A stretch of DNA of 39,591 bases from Galbitalea sp036266835 (GTDB lineage: Bacteria > Actinomycetota > Actinomycetes > Actinomycetales > Microbacteriaceae): contig DATAXD010000021.1 in NCBI GenBank assembly GCA_036266835.1, forward strand, positions 1-39,591, given 5' to 3'. Shown here one piece after another: positions 1 to 8,292 of the stretch (within the stretch, counting starts at the first letter, position 1; each line of letters begins with the position of its first letter). Under the pieces are notes generated by a model. It did no database searches. It was not told the DNA's origin and saw only the letters and a program-made list of their open reading frames with translations. Made by a program: the position numbers and the translations under genes.

Positions 1-1464
1 GGTCAGGTCTTCTCGACGGCGATGGGAACCGATGCGTTCCAGGAGGTCGACATCGTGGGTATCACGATGCCGATCACGAAGCATTCGTTCCTCGTTACCG
101 ACCCGGCGGATGTTCCCGCCACCGTGGCCGCGGCGTACCACATCGCCACGACCGGTCGACCGGGCCCGGTTCTGATCGATGTCACCAAGGACGCCCAGCA
201 GAGGTCGGCGCCGTTCATCTGGCCACCCAAGGTCGACCTTGCGGGGTACCGTCCGGTGACCAAGGCACACGGGAAGCAGATCCAGGCGGCGGCGCAGCTG
301 CTGGCCGAAGCGAAGCGGCCGGTGCTCTACGTGGGCGGCGGCGTCATCCGTTCAAAGGCGTCCAAGGAACTGCTCGTGCTTGCCGAGAAGGTCGGCGCGC
401 CCGTCGTCACGACCCTGATGGCGCGCGGTGCGTTCCCCGATTCGCACAAGCAGCACCTGGGTATGCCAGGCATGCACGGCTCCGTGCCGGCAGTTCTCGC
501 GATCCAGGAGAGCGACCTGTTGGTCTCTCTCGGCGCCCGCTTCGACGACCGGGTCACCGGCAAGGTCAGCGACTTCGCTCCCGACGCCAAGGTCGTTCAT
601 GTTGACATCGATCCCGCGGAGATTTCGAAAATCCGGGTTGCAGATGTCCCAATCGTCGGCGATGCCAAGGACGTCATCGCCGACCTAATCGTGGCCTTCG
701 ACGACGTCGTAAAGACCGGAACCAAGCCGGATCTGAAGGACTGGTGGAAGAGGCTGGATGAGCTGCGGAAGCAGTATCCGCTCGGCTTCGACGAACCCGA
801 CGATGGTCTGCTCTCACCGCAGCGCGTCATCCAGCGCATCGGTGAACTCACCGGACCCGAGGGCATTTACGTTGCCGGTGTCGGACAACACCAGATGTGG
901 GCGGCGCAGTTCATCAAGTACGAGCGTCCCAACGCGTGGCTGAACTCCGGTGGCGCGGGAACCATGGGTTACGGGCTCCCGGCCGCGATGGGCGCCAAGG
1001 TCGCGAACCCGGATCGCGTGGTCTGGGCGATCGACGGCGACGGATGCTTCCAGATGACCAACCAGGAGCTCGCCACCTGCACGATCAACAACATCCCGAT
1101 CAAGGTCGCGATCATCAACAACTCGTCATTGGGGATGGTGCGGCAGTGGCAGACCCTGTTCTACGACGGACGACACTCCTTCACCGACCTCGACACCGGT
1201 CACAACGCCGACGGGACCCACACTCGCATGGTGCCGGACTTCGTGAAGATGGCGGACGCGTATGGCGCACTGGGCATCCGAGTCACGAAGCGCGACGAAA
1301 TCGACGCGGCGATCAAGCTCGCGCTCGAGACGAACGATCGTCCCGTCGTCATCGATTTCATCGTGAGCCGGGACGCGATGGTGTGGCCGATGGTTCCGCA
1401 GGGAGTCGGCAACTCATCCGTACAGTACGCCCGCGAGCACGCACCGACCTGGGAAGAGGAGTAG
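1..1464 (+). CDS. ilvB: acetolactate synthase large subunit (5' partial)
   Basis: Thiamine-diphosphate enzyme that condenses two pyruvates to acetolactate, or pyruvate plus 2-oxobutyrate to acetohydroxybutyrate, the first common step of valine, leucine and isoleucine synthesis. The reading frame is open from base 1 and already reads GQVFSTAMGTDAFQEVDIVG, an internal stretch of the family. 487 codons are present against roughly 600 in the family, so about 110 N-terminal residues, including the catalytic Glu region, lie outside the window. The middle FAD/TPP-enzyme domain and the C-terminal TPP-binding domain are present; the latter has a GDG...NN metal/TPP motif at about nt 1036-1122 followed by SSLGMVRQWQ. 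The stop lies 3 nt before ilvN, so the two subunits are co-transcribed. Confidence 0.97.
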   Translation, partial: GQVFSTAMGTDAFQEVDIVGITMPITKHSFLVTDPADVPATVAAAYHIATTGRPGPVLIDVTKDAQQRSAPFIWPPKVDLAGYRPVTKAHGKQIQAAAQLLAEAKRPVLYVGGGVIRSKASKELLVLAEKVGAPVVTTLMARGAFPDSHKQHLGMPGMHGSVPAVLAIQESDLLVSLGARFDDRVTGKVSDFAPDAKVVHVDIDPAEISKIRVADVPIVGDAKDVIADLIVAFDDVVKTGTKPDLKDWWKRLDELRKQYPLGFDEPDDGLLSPQRVIQRIGELTGPEGIYVAGVGQHQMWAAQFIKYERPNAWLNSGGAGTMGYGLPAAMGAKVANPDRVVWAIDGDGCFQMTNQELATCTINNIPIKVAIINNSSLGMVRQWQTLFYDGRHSFTDLDTGHNADGTHTRMVPDFVKMADAYGALGIRVTKRDEIDAAIKLALETNDRPVVIDFIVSRDAMVWPMVPQGVGNSSVQYAREHAPTWEEE

Positions 1465-1467
1465 GCC

Positions 1468-1977
1468 ATGAGTTCACACGTGCTGTCGCTTCTCGTCGAG
1501 GACAAACCGGGTCTGCTGACCCGCGTCGCCGGCCTGTTCGCCCGCCGGGGGTTCAACATCGAGTCGTTGGCTGTCGGCGCCACCGAGATCGAGGGGCTCT
1601 CGCGCATCACGGTGGTCGTCGATGTCGAGGACCTGCCGCTCGAGCAGGTGACCAAACAGCTCAACAAACTGATCAATGTGATCAAGATCGTCGAGCTGGA
1701 TCCCGGTCAGGCCGTCACTCGTGAGCACCTGTTGATCAAGGTTCGTGTCGACAACACGACTCGATCGCAGATCCTCGAGGCGGTGACTCTGTTCCGCGCC
1801 CGCGTCGTCGACGTTGCCCAGGATGCGTTCGTGATCGAGGTCACGGGCGACAGCGGCAAGGTGCAAGCGCTGTTGCGGGTCCTCGAGCCGTACGGCATCA
1901 AGGAGATAGCCCAGTCCGGTGTTCTCGCGATCGGACGCGGTGGCAAGAGCATCACCGAGAGAGTTTTCAAGAGCTAG
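1468..1977 (+). CDS. ilvN: acetolactate synthase small (regulatory) subunit
   Basis: Regulatory subunit that binds the large subunit and gives valine feedback control. The protein is 169 residues, normal for the family. An N-terminal ACT domain (about residues 4-78) is recognised from LLVEDKPGLLTRVAGLFARR and GFNIESLAVG, followed by the C-terminal ALS small-subunit domain. The ATG lies 4 bases after the ilvB stop, with a purine-rich GGAAGAGGAG at the end of ilvB as ribosome-binding site. It is followed by ilvC after 46 nt on the same strand, giving the common actinobacterial ilvB-ilvN-ilvC order. Confidence 0.97.
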   Translation: MSSHVLSLLVEDKPGLLTRVAGLFARRGFNIESLAVGATEIEGLSRITVVVDVEDLPLEQVTKQLNKLINVIKIVELDPGQAVTREHLLIKVRVDNTTRSQILEAVTLFRARVVDVAQDAFVIEVTGDSGKVQALLRVLEPYGIKEIAQSGVLAIGRGGKSITERVFKS

Positions 1978-2023
1978 ACATCATCGCTGGTCGATCAGCG
2001 AGACGAAAAGGAGCAACACGAAC

Positions 2024-3049
2024 ATGACCGAAATCTTCTACGACAAGGATGCTGACCTGTCGATCATCCAGGGCAAGAAGGTCGCGATTATCGGCTACGG
2101 CTCGCAGGGTCACGCCCACGCGCTCAATCTGCGCGACTCGGGCGTTGATGTCGTGGTCGCGCTCAAGGCCGACTCGAATTCGAAGCCGAAAGCGGAAGAG
2201 GCCGGATTCACCGTGCTCTCGGTCGCCGAGGCATCCGAGTGGGCGGACGTCATCGTCATCCTCGCTCCCGACCAGTTCCAGCGAATCATCTACCGTGAAG
2301 ACATCCAGCCGCACCTCGCCAAGGGCAAGGCGATCCTGTTCGGACACGGCTTCAACATCCGTTTCGGCTACATCGAGGCGCCCGATGGGGTCGACGTCAT
2401 CATGGTCGCTCCCAAGGGCCCGGGCCACACGGTTCGCCGCGAGTTCGAAGCCGGCCGCGGTGTTCCCGTGATCGTTGCGGTCGAAAAGGATGCGACGGGC
2501 GGCGCCTGGGCGCTCGCCTGGAGCTACGCGAAGGGCATCGGCGGACTTCGTGCCGGCGGCATCAAGACGACCTTCACCGAGGAGACCGAGACCGACCTGT
2601 TCGGTGAGCAGGCAGTTCTCTGCGGTGGTGTCTCGCAGCTGGTCCAGTACGGCTTCGAGACCCTGACCGAGGCCGGGTACCAGCCGCAGATCGCCTACTT
2701 TGAGGTGCTGCACGAGTTGAAGCTCATCGTGGACCTGATGTGGGAGGGCGGCATTGCCAAGCAGCGGTGGTCCGTCTCAGACACGGCCGAGTTCGGCGAC
2801 TACGTCTCGGGCCCGCGAATCATCGACCCCCACGTCAAAGAGAACATGAAGACGATCCTGAACGAGATCCAGGACGGGACCTTCGCCAAGCACTTCATCG
2901 GCGACCAGGATGCCGGAGCTCCAGAGTTTCTTGCGCTGCGCGAGAAGGGTGCGAACCACCCAATCGAGGCGACCGGCAAGGAGCTGCGTGCCCTCTTCGC
3001 CTGGAAGCAGCAGGATGCCGACTATACGGATGGTTCCGCCGCACGCTAG
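2024..3049 (+). CDS. ilvC: ketol-acid reductoisomerase, class I
   Basis: NADPH- and Mg-dependent enzyme that isomerises and reduces acetolactate to dihydroxyisovalerate, the second step of branched-chain amino acid synthesis. It is 341 residues, the class I length. The Rossmann motif GYGSQGHAHALNLRDSG lies at about residues 25-41, and the knotted C-terminal domain carries the metal-binding acids (ETDLFGEQ, FEVLHELKLIVD). The frame is open further upstream, but ATG 2024 is chosen because AAAAGGAG sits at 2006-2013 and the protein then begins MTEIFYDKDADL, the usual N-terminus. Its stop codon overlaps the stop of the convergent small gene on the other strand by two bases. Confidence 0.97.
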   Translation: MTEIFYDKDADLSIIQGKKVAIIGYGSQGHAHALNLRDSGVDVVVALKADSNSKPKAEEAGFTVLSVAEASEWADVIVILAPDQFQRIIYREDIQPHLAKGKAILFGHGFNIRFGYIEAPDGVDVIMVAPKGPGHTVRREFEAGRGVPVIVAVEKDATGGAWALAWSYAKGIGGLRAGGIKTTFTEETETDLFGEQAVLCGGVSQLVQYGFETLTEAGYQPQIAYFEVLHELKLIVDLMWEGGIAKQRWSVSDTAEFGDYVSGPRIIDPHVKENMKTILNEIQDGTFAKHFIGDQDAGAPEFLALREKGANHPIEATGKELRALFAWKQQDADYTDGSAAR

Positions 3050-3306
3050 CTCTCTGTGCTGACCCTGAGGCTCGCCATCCCGGTCAGGTCGATACGAGTC
3101 TCGCCTGACGACTGGATGATCGTCAGCAGGATCTCATCGCAGACGTGACAGCGCACGACGTAGGTCTTCGGCTTCAGGTAGACCATCGACATCGCGAGCG
3201 GCGACACGTCACCGCAGGACGCGCACGTTCCCGACGCAGTGGTCATGTCGACACTGAAGATGTCGGACAGCGGACCAGCCAGAGCGTTGCCATCGACGTG
3301 CATCAT
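3046..3306 (-). CDS. small zinc-ribbon-like protein (DUF6510-type)
   Basis: Protein of 86 residues (85 if the second ATG is used) with two Cys pairs, CASC at about residues 28-31 and CHVC at about 53-56, as in a zinc ribbon. This resembles the actinobacterial DUF6510 family, whose biochemical role I do not know. Its start codon overlaps the stop of the upstream flavin reductase as ATGA, so it is probably translationally coupled. Two ATG codons are adjacent; GGAGGAG lies 4 nt before the second, which may be the true start. Its position as third gene after a molybdoenzyme and a flavin reductase suggests an accessory role to that pair, which is inference. Confidence 0.75.
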   Translation of the reverse strand: MMHVDGNALAGPLSDIFSVDMTTASGTCASCGDVSPLAMSMVYLKPKTYVVRCHVCDEILLTIIQSSGETRIDLTGMASLRVSTES

Positions 3307-4025
3307 GCTCCTCCGAATCGCTCGGTCTTGACTCGGTCCGCCGGATGGCCCGCCTCCACGAGGAGGTCGGCAACCGCCTCGACGAATCCCGTTGGTCCGC
3401 AGACGAACACGGTTGGATTATCCGACGCCGGAATCGTAGATTCAACCAGGGTTGCGCGATTGACGCGGCCGGCTGGTCTCGGCCATCCGTCGGGCGTCTT
3501 GCGGGTGTAGACCCACGTGATCTCGAGGCTCGGTGTCTTCTCGAGTGCTTCTAACTCATCGGCGAAAAACACGTCCGCGGGCTCACGAACCGAATACAGG
3601 AGCCGAAACTTCGTCGTGGAAACCCCGGCTTGGTGCGCTCGAATCATCGCCACGAGAGGTACGACTCCTGAGCCGCCCGCAATGAGCTGCACGGGCTCGG
3701 TCTGCTCGGGTCGCCACACGAACCATCCACCCAGAGGGCCGCGCAGTTCGATCTTGTCACCGACGACAACCTCGTCGACGAGATATGGCGACACCTCACC
3801 GTCGGGCAGCTTGTCAACCGCGAGTTGTACTCGCTCATCCGATCCGGCCGACGCAATCGAGTATGAGCGGGTTGCGGTGTATCCGTCGGCTGCGGTGAGT
3901 CGTAGATCGAGGTGTTGGCCCGCAAGATTGCCAGGCCAGCCGGGAATTTCGATTTCCAGGCTGCGCGCCGTTGGGGTCTCGGTGTGGACCGCCGTCACGG
4001 TGCCAACCTTCCAGAGCCCGGTCAC
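3303..4025 (-). CDS. FAD/NAD(P)-binding oxidoreductase (ferredoxin reductase type)
   Basis: Flavin reductase of the ferredoxin-NADP reductase superfamily, 240 residues. The FAD-binding motif RSYSIAS lies at residues 53-59, the NAD(P) pyrophosphate loop GGSGVVPL at 117-124 and CGPTGF at 209-214; it ends ERFGG. There is no 2Fe-2S domain at either end, so electrons must pass to a separate partner. It starts with GTG 7 nt after the stop of the molybdoenzyme gene and overlaps the next gene by 4 bp, so the three genes form one operon. The obvious inference is that it exchanges electrons with the neighbouring molybdopterin protein. Confidence 0.88.
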   Translation of the reverse strand: MTGLWKVGTVTAVHTETPTARSLEIEIPGWPGNLAGQHLDLRLTAADGYTATRSYSIASAGSDERVQLAVDKLPDGEVSPYLVDEVVVGDKIELRGPLGGWFVWRPEQTEPVQLIAGGSGVVPLVAMIRAHQAGVSTTKFRLLYSVREPADVFFADELEALEKTPSLEITWVYTRKTPDGWPRPAGRVNRATLVESTIPASDNPTVFVCGPTGFVEAVADLLVEAGHPADRVKTERFGGA

Positions 4026-4032
4026 CGACGGA

Positions 4033-4626
4033 TCACGAGTAGCGCTGCTCTAGCCACGGGTCACCATAAATGTTGTAGCCGTTCTGCTCCCAGAATCCGG
4101 GATCGTCCTGTGCCATCATCCGGAGGCCGTGCACCCATTTCGCGCTCTTCCAGAAGTACAGGTGCGGCACCAGAAGACGCGCGGGACCGCCGTGCTCAGG
4201 GTCGAGCGGCTCGCCATCATATTCGGTGGCGATCCAGGCCTTACCGTCGAGCAGGTCGACGAGCGGGACGTTGGTTGTGTAGCCGCCATAGGAACTCGCC
4301 ATGGCGTATTCGTAACTCGTATCGACGGACTCGAAGAGCTTGTCGAGCGAAACTCCTCGCCAGGATGTACCCAATTTCGACCAGCGGGTGACGCAGTGGA
4401 TGTCGGTAGAGATGTCTTCGAGCCCGAGGTCGTGGAACTGTTGCCAGTTCCACTCGTGGGTCTGGCCAGTTTCGGTGCGAATAATGAATGACCAGTCTGC
4501 GGTATCGACCCTCGGGGTCGGGCCGGCCGAGAGGACGGGAAAATCCTGCGTCAGGTACTGGCCGGGAGGCAGGTCGTCGTGAGGCTCGCGTTTACGGCCG
4601 GTGAATCCCCGTGAAATAACTGCCAT
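4033..4626 (-). CDS. sulfite oxidase-like molybdopterin oxidoreductase, cytoplasmic
   Basis: Member of the sulfite oxidase / YedY (MsrP) fold with a mononuclear molybdenum cofactor; 197 residues. HCVTRWS places the molybdenum-ligating Cys at residue 78. Further family motifs are WRGVSLDKLF, the glycine-rich YGGYTTNVP and HGGPARLLVP, and a C-terminal KWVHGLRMM. There is no twin-arginine or Sec signal, unlike MsrP, so it should act in the cytoplasm. The substrate is unknown. It heads an operon with a flavin reductase and a small Zn-ribbon protein. On its strand TAGGCT (4638-4633) lies exactly 6 nt before the ATG, suggesting a leaderless mRNA. Confidence 0.88.
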   Translation of the reverse strand: MAVISRGFTGRKREPHDDLPPGQYLTQDFPVLSAGPTPRVDTADWSFIIRTETGQTHEWNWQQFHDLGLEDISTDIHCVTRWSKLGTSWRGVSLDKLFESVDTSYEYAMASSYGGYTTNVPLVDLLDGKAWIATEYDGEPLDPEHGGPARLLVPHLYFWKSAKWVHGLRMMAQDDPGFWEQNGYNIYGDPWLEQRYS

Positions 4627-4664
4627 GCCCTCAGCCTATTGAGGGCGCGAAAGCGCGCCAAGCG

Positions 4665-5054
4665 CTACCGGACGTGACCCGCGATCGCGACGATGAGGAA
4701 CATGCCCGACAGGACCACGTTCACGGGGAGCATGAGGTGTCGTTCGATCGCACTGCGGGACCGTGCCGTGAGCACAAACGCTGCGAAGAAGGCGGCCGTG
4801 TAGACGTAGCATCCGAGCGACCAGGCAAACGGCGGGCCGAGTCGGATCACATCCACTCCGCCGAGCAGTACGACGATGCCGACGACGTACAGCACAATCG
4901 CGAGTGCGGCAAAGCGACGCCAGCGCGGCTGGAGGTAATGGTCCTCGCCGCCCCACGCGAAGCGAGCGAGTGGGGCGCCCAGGAGCAGGGAGACCTGGTA
5001 GCTCGCAAGCGCCGCGACGACCACGCAGGCGATGATGGCGACGACCAGGGGCAC
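4665..5054 (-). CDS. four-helix integral membrane protein, unknown function
   Basis: I do not recognise a family. From GTG 5054 the protein has 129 residues and four predicted membrane segments: VPLVVAIIACVVVAALASY, AALAIVLYVVGIVVLLGG, WSLGCYVYTAAFFAAFVLTA and MLPVNVVLSGMFLIVAIAG. The frame stays open upstream to about 5459, but those residues overlap the divergent gene at 5133. TATCGT (5066-5061) lies exactly 6 nt before GTG 5054, matching the leaderless pattern of several genes here, so I place the start there; GTG 5108 is an alternative. It is divergent from the next gene. Confidence 0.7.
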   Translation of the reverse strand: MPLVVAIIACVVVAALASYQVSLLLGAPLARFAWGGEDHYLQPRWRRFAALAIVLYVVGIVVLLGGVDVIRLGPPFAWSLGCYVYTAAFFAAFVLTARSRSAIERHLMLPVNVVLSGMFLIVAIAGHVR

Positions 5055-5132
5055 CCGATCACGATAGCGGGCGAATGCTGAGCTTCCGCGCTGAGCTCTG
5101 GGCGGCACAGACTTCCGCGATACTTTAGGACT

Positions 5133-5609
5133 GTGAGTCCTGACGAGGAAGACGAGGAGGCGCTGAGCTGGGCCGGTGGTCGCGATCCGAGTCACTACGA
5201 AACGCCCGTCGCGAAGCCCGGTAAAGGTGCGAAGTCGTCGACGCATCCGGAGGCTGCCGTCCCGGACGGCGCTGGCGACACCGATCACGGTGGTGAGACG
5301 GATGATGACGCCGATCAGCGCGCACCCATGAGTGCGATCGTCCTTGTGTGCCTCGGCGTGCTCGGCGGCATCTATGCCCTCTACACGCTCGGGTGGTTCC
5401 TGTCCTGGCAGCGACTTCTTTATGCGGATCCGGATGAGCTGGAGTTCCAGGCCTTCCACGTGCAGCAGGTGCTCGCCATCCTTGCTGCACCGCTGTGGTT
5501 CGGCGCGACCATCTACTTCACTCGCGGGCGTAAATCGGCGGGCCGACTGCTGTGGCTGGTCATCGGGGCGCTCGCGCTGATCCCGTGGTCATTCACGTTT
5601 GGACAATGA
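5133..5609 (+). CDS. membrane protein with acidic cytoplasmic N-terminus, unknown function
   Basis: 158 residues. The first 65 are hydrophilic and rich in Asp, Glu and Gly (EEDEEALSW, DTDHGGETDDDAD) and likely disordered. Three hydrophobic segments follow: SAIVLVCLGVLGGIYALYT, VLAILAAPLWFGATIYF and LLWLVIGALALIPWSFTF. I do not recognise the family. The start is GTG 5133; TACTTT at 5121-5126 lies exactly 6 nt upstream, consistent with a leaderless transcript. Its stop overlaps the start of the next membrane-protein gene as ATGA, so the two are translationally coupled and may act together. Confidence 0.75.
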   Translation: MSPDEEDEEALSWAGGRDPSHYETPVAKPGKGAKSSTHPEAAVPDGAGDTDHGGETDDDADQRAPMSAIVLVCLGVLGGIYALYTLGWFLSWQRLLYADPDELEFQAFHVQQVLAILAAPLWFGATIYFTRGRKSAGRLLWLVIGALALIPWSFTFGQ

Positions 5610-5935
5610 CCATGACCACTGACGTCGAAATGCCCAGGCCGAGGTTTCGCTATGGCTGGCGATCGATCGCGATCGCGGTCGTATTCGGGCTCCTCTATGC
5701 GTACGTCCTGTGGAACGCGGTCGGAAACCTCGTCAACCTTCCGAAGGAACTGGGCGAACTCACCCCTTGGTGGCTGCTGATAGTGGATGTCGCCGTGCCG
5801 GTGCTGTCCTTCGCGGTCGCGTTTGTGCTGGGTCGTCGGGCGACCGTCGCGGCGCGGATACTGTTCTTCTTCATCGGGCTGACTGTCGTCGCGTGCTCGA
5901 CCGTCGCGTCGATCGCGTTCGTCCAGACGCATTAG
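5606..5935 (+). CDS. small three-helix membrane protein, unknown function
   Basis: 109 residues from ATG 5606, which forms an ATGA overlap with the preceding gene; a second ATG at 5612 is also possible. Three membrane segments are visible: SIAIAVVFGLLYAYVLWNAV, WLLIVDVAVPVLSFAVAFVLG and ILFFFIGLTVVACSTVASIAF. No family recognised. Translational coupling with the gene at 5133 suggests a shared role. The gap of about 140 bp before serA holds no gene; the short palindrome GCTGCGGCGCAGC right after the stop may be a weak hairpin. Confidence 0.75.
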   Translation: MTMTTDVEMPRPRFRYGWRSIAIAVVFGLLYAYVLWNAVGNLVNLPKELGELTPWWLLIVDVAVPVLSFAVAFVLGRRATVAARILFFFIGLTVVACSTVASIAFVQTH

Positions 5936-6077
5936 CTGCGGCGCAGCTTCCGCGACAGCCGAGCATGTTGCCTCGTGCTACGCGCGGTACTGGCGCGTGG
6001 CGACTGCCCGATAAACTTCTGATTCAGTCCCATTCGCATTCGGGCAGGGGACTTCACCGACTTCAAGGACCCGATTC

Positions 6078-7667
6078 GTGGCCAAGCCGATCGTGCTCAT
6101 TGCCGAAGAACTCTCACCCGCCACCGTCGAGGCGCTCGGTCCCGACTTTGAGGTGCGATCCGTGGACGGCACCGACCGGGCGGCGCTGCTCGCGGCGCTT
6201 CCGGATGCCAGCGCCATCCTCATCCGCTCGGCGACGCAAGTCGACGAAGAAGCGATCGCCGCCGCGCCGAACCTGAAGGTCATCGCCCGCGCCGGCGTCG
6301 GGCTCGACAACGTCGATGTGAAGGCCGCGACCAACGCGGGAGTGATGGTCGTCAACGCCCCGACCTCCAACATCATCTCGGCCGCCGAACTCACGGTCGG
6401 CCACATCCTCAGCCTCGCGCGTTTTATCCCAACGGCTCACGACAGCCTCGCGGAGGGCACCTGGAAGCGTTCGAAGTTCACGGGTGTCGAGCTCTTCGAG
6501 AAGACCGTCGGCATCATTGGCCTTGGTCGCATCGGAGCGCTCATCACCGCTCGACTGCAGGCGTTCGGGATGAACGTTGTCGCCTACGACCCCTACGTCA
6601 CCGCCGTTCGCGCGCAGCAGCTAGGCGTGACGCTCCTGAGCCTCGATGACCTGCTGAAGACGAGCGACTTCGTCACGATCCACATGCCAAAGACCCCCGA
6701 GACGACGGGGATGATTTCGACCGACCAGCTCGCGCTCATGAAGCCGACCGCGTTCATCGTGAACGTGGCTCGCGGTGGTCTCATTGACGAGGATGCCCTG
6801 TACGCGGCGCTCAAGTCCAGGCGCATCGCGGGCGCCGGTCTCGATGTGTTCGTCAAGGAGCCGCCGACAGAATCGCCTCTGCTCGGCTTGGATAACATCG
6901 TCCTGACGCCGCACCTTGGCGCATCCACGGATGACGCCCAGGAGAAAGCTGGCGTGTCGGTGGCGAAGTCGGTGCGCCTCGCCCTCGACGGAGAACTCGT
7001 GCCGGACGCCGTGAACGTGGCCGGTGGTGTCATCGATCCGACCGTGCGCCCCGGCATCCCGCTGATCGAAAAGCTAGGCCAGGTCTTCGCCGGTCTCGCG
7101 GTGTCGCCTCTCACCAATGTCGATGTCGAGGTGCGCGGGGAGATCGTCGAGTTCGATGTGAGCGTGCTCAAGCTCGCCGCGCTGAAAGGCATCTTCACCA
7201 ACAGCGTCAGCGAGACAGTCAGCTACGTGAACGCGCCAGTGCTCGCGGAGCAGCGCGGCATGACAGTGCGGCTCATCACCGATCCGGTGAGCGAGGAGTA
7301 CCGCAACCTGCTCACGATCCGCGGATCGCTGAGCGACGGCTCGCAGGTCTCGGTCTCCGGAACGCTTACCGGAACGAAGCAGACCGAGAAGCTCGTCGAG
7401 ATTAACGGATACGACGTCGAGGTTCCGCTCGCCGAGCACCTCATCGTGATGATCTATCGCGATCGACCCGGAATTGTCGCCATCTATGGCAAGGAGTTCG
7501 GCGAGGCATCCATCAACATCGCCGGCATGCAGATCGCGCGCACCCAGGCCGGCGGCGAAGCACTGAGCGTGCTCACCGTCGACTCGCCCGTGCCCGAGGA
7601 CCTCCTCGAGAACGTTCGCGTCGCGATCGACGCGCGCCTCCTCCGAGAGATCGACATCACTGACTGA
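6078..7667 (+). CDS. serA: D-3-phosphoglycerate dehydrogenase, ACT-domain (type 1) form
   Basis: Oxidises 3-phosphoglycerate to phosphohydroxypyruvate with NAD, the first step of serine synthesis. 529 residues, the long actinobacterial form. The Rossmann motif GIIGLGRIG is at residues 145-153, catalytic Arg232 (in NVARGG), Glu261 and His279 (in TPHLGAST). An intervening ASB domain spans roughly 320-450 and a C-terminal ACT domain about 456-529 (VMIYRDRPGIVAIYGKEF), which normally gives serine feedback inhibition. The start is GTG 6078, with AAGGA at 6064-6068 as a likely ribosome-binding site. It stands alone, after the ilvBNC region and before the DGPF/sigma pair. Confidence 0.97.
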   Translation: MAKPIVLIAEELSPATVEALGPDFEVRSVDGTDRAALLAALPDASAILIRSATQVDEEAIAAAPNLKVIARAGVGLDNVDVKAATNAGVMVVNAPTSNIISAAELTVGHILSLARFIPTAHDSLAEGTWKRSKFTGVELFEKTVGIIGLGRIGALITARLQAFGMNVVAYDPYVTAVRAQQLGVTLLSLDDLLKTSDFVTIHMPKTPETTGMISTDQLALMKPTAFIVNVARGGLIDEDALYAALKSRRIAGAGLDVFVKEPPTESPLLGLDNIVLTPHLGASTDDAQEKAGVSVAKSVRLALDGELVPDAVNVAGGVIDPTVRPGIPLIEKLGQVFAGLAVSPLTNVDVEVRGEIVEFDVSVLKLAALKGIFTNSVSETVSYVNAPVLAEQRGMTVRLITDPVSEEYRNLLTIRGSLSDGSQVSVSGTLTGTKQTEKLVEINGYDVEVPLAEHLIVMIYRDRPGIVAIYGKEFGEASINIAGMQIARTQAGGEALSVLTVDSPVPEDLLENVRVAIDARLLREIDITD

Positions 7668-7690
7668 CTTCGACTCCCGCCTTCATCCCG

Positions 7691-7740
7691 TCGCGGAGGC
7701 GGAAATTGCCTCGCGGACAGGCGTAGGCGACCCTCCGCGA
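7691..7740. terminator. possible hairpin after serA
   Basis: A perfect 9-bp inverted repeat: TCGCGGAGG at 7691-7699 and CCTCCGCGA at 7732-7740, with a 32-nt loop, starting 24 nt after the serA stop. There is no T-run, so it may be a weak or Rho-dependent terminator, or chance pairing in GC-rich DNA. Confidence 0.3.
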
Positions 7741-7780
7741 GCGCACATACCCCTCCGAGAGAGAAAAAGTGGGCCGGGGA

Positions 7781-7807
7781 TGTCGAAATTGGCGAGTACC
7801 GTTCGTC
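7781..7807 (+). promoter_or_regulatory. ECF42-type promoter upstream of the DGPF gene
   Basis: TGTCGA at 7781-7786 followed after 17 nt by CGTC at 7804-7807. As I recall, published work on the ECF42 sigma group describes a -35 TGTCGA and a -10 CGA/TC motif in front of DGPF genes. The match fits the gene order here, DGPF protein then ECF42 sigma factor, and predicts that the sigma factor controls the DGPF gene. Confidence 0.7.
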
Positions 7808-7868
7808 GCGAGTGTGAAACATTCATTTGCGGGCGGCAGCGCCGACTCGCTCAACGAGGGAGAGACTC

Positions 7869-8237
7869 TTGGCTGAGGAATACATCGTCCTGATTGTCGA
7901 AGAAGCGTGGGACCCGTCTCAGGTCACCGAGGCCCAGTGGACCGAGGCGATGAACGCGCACGGCGCGTTCGCAAAGGCCGTCGCCGATGCGGGGGCTCAG
8001 ATTCTCGGCGGCGACGCATTGCAGCCGCCGTCGACCGCGGTTCGCATCACCCCAGCCCGCGGTGGCAACAAGGCCGTCTTCACCGATGGCCCCTTCGCCG
8101 ACATGAAAGAGGTCGTGAGCGGCTTCTACAAGCTGGGCGTGAAGGATGCGGCACAGGCCCGCGAGCTCGCCGCGCTCTGCCCGACCGGCGGCTGGATCGA
8201 GCTGTACCCGGTCATGAACACGGGAGCAATGGAATAG
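7869..8237 (+). CDS. DGPF/YCII-domain protein paired with an ECF42 sigma factor
   Basis: Small dimeric alpha-beta-barrel protein of the YCII/DGPF family, 122 residues. The name-giving DGPF motif is at residues 73-76 (FTDGPFADMKEVVSGFY), followed by the typical C-terminal half ending in GGWIELYPV. Start: TTG 7869, with GAGGGAGA at 7856-7863, so that the protein begins MAEEYIVLIVEEAW; the open frame back to 7827 adds residues unlike the family. DGPF proteins are the conserved partners of ECF42 sigma factors; their biochemical role is not settled. Preceded by an ECF42-type promoter at 7781. Confidence 0.85.
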   Translation: MAEEYIVLIVEEAWDPSQVTEAQWTEAMNAHGAFAKAVADAGAQILGGDALQPPSTAVRITPARGGNKAVFTDGPFADMKEVVSGFYKLGVKDAAQARELAALCPTGGWIELYPVMNTGAME

Positions 8238-8292
8238 CCGGAATTCAGTACGGCGCGATGCGGCAAGTCGTCGCGCAGTAGAAAATAAGTGC

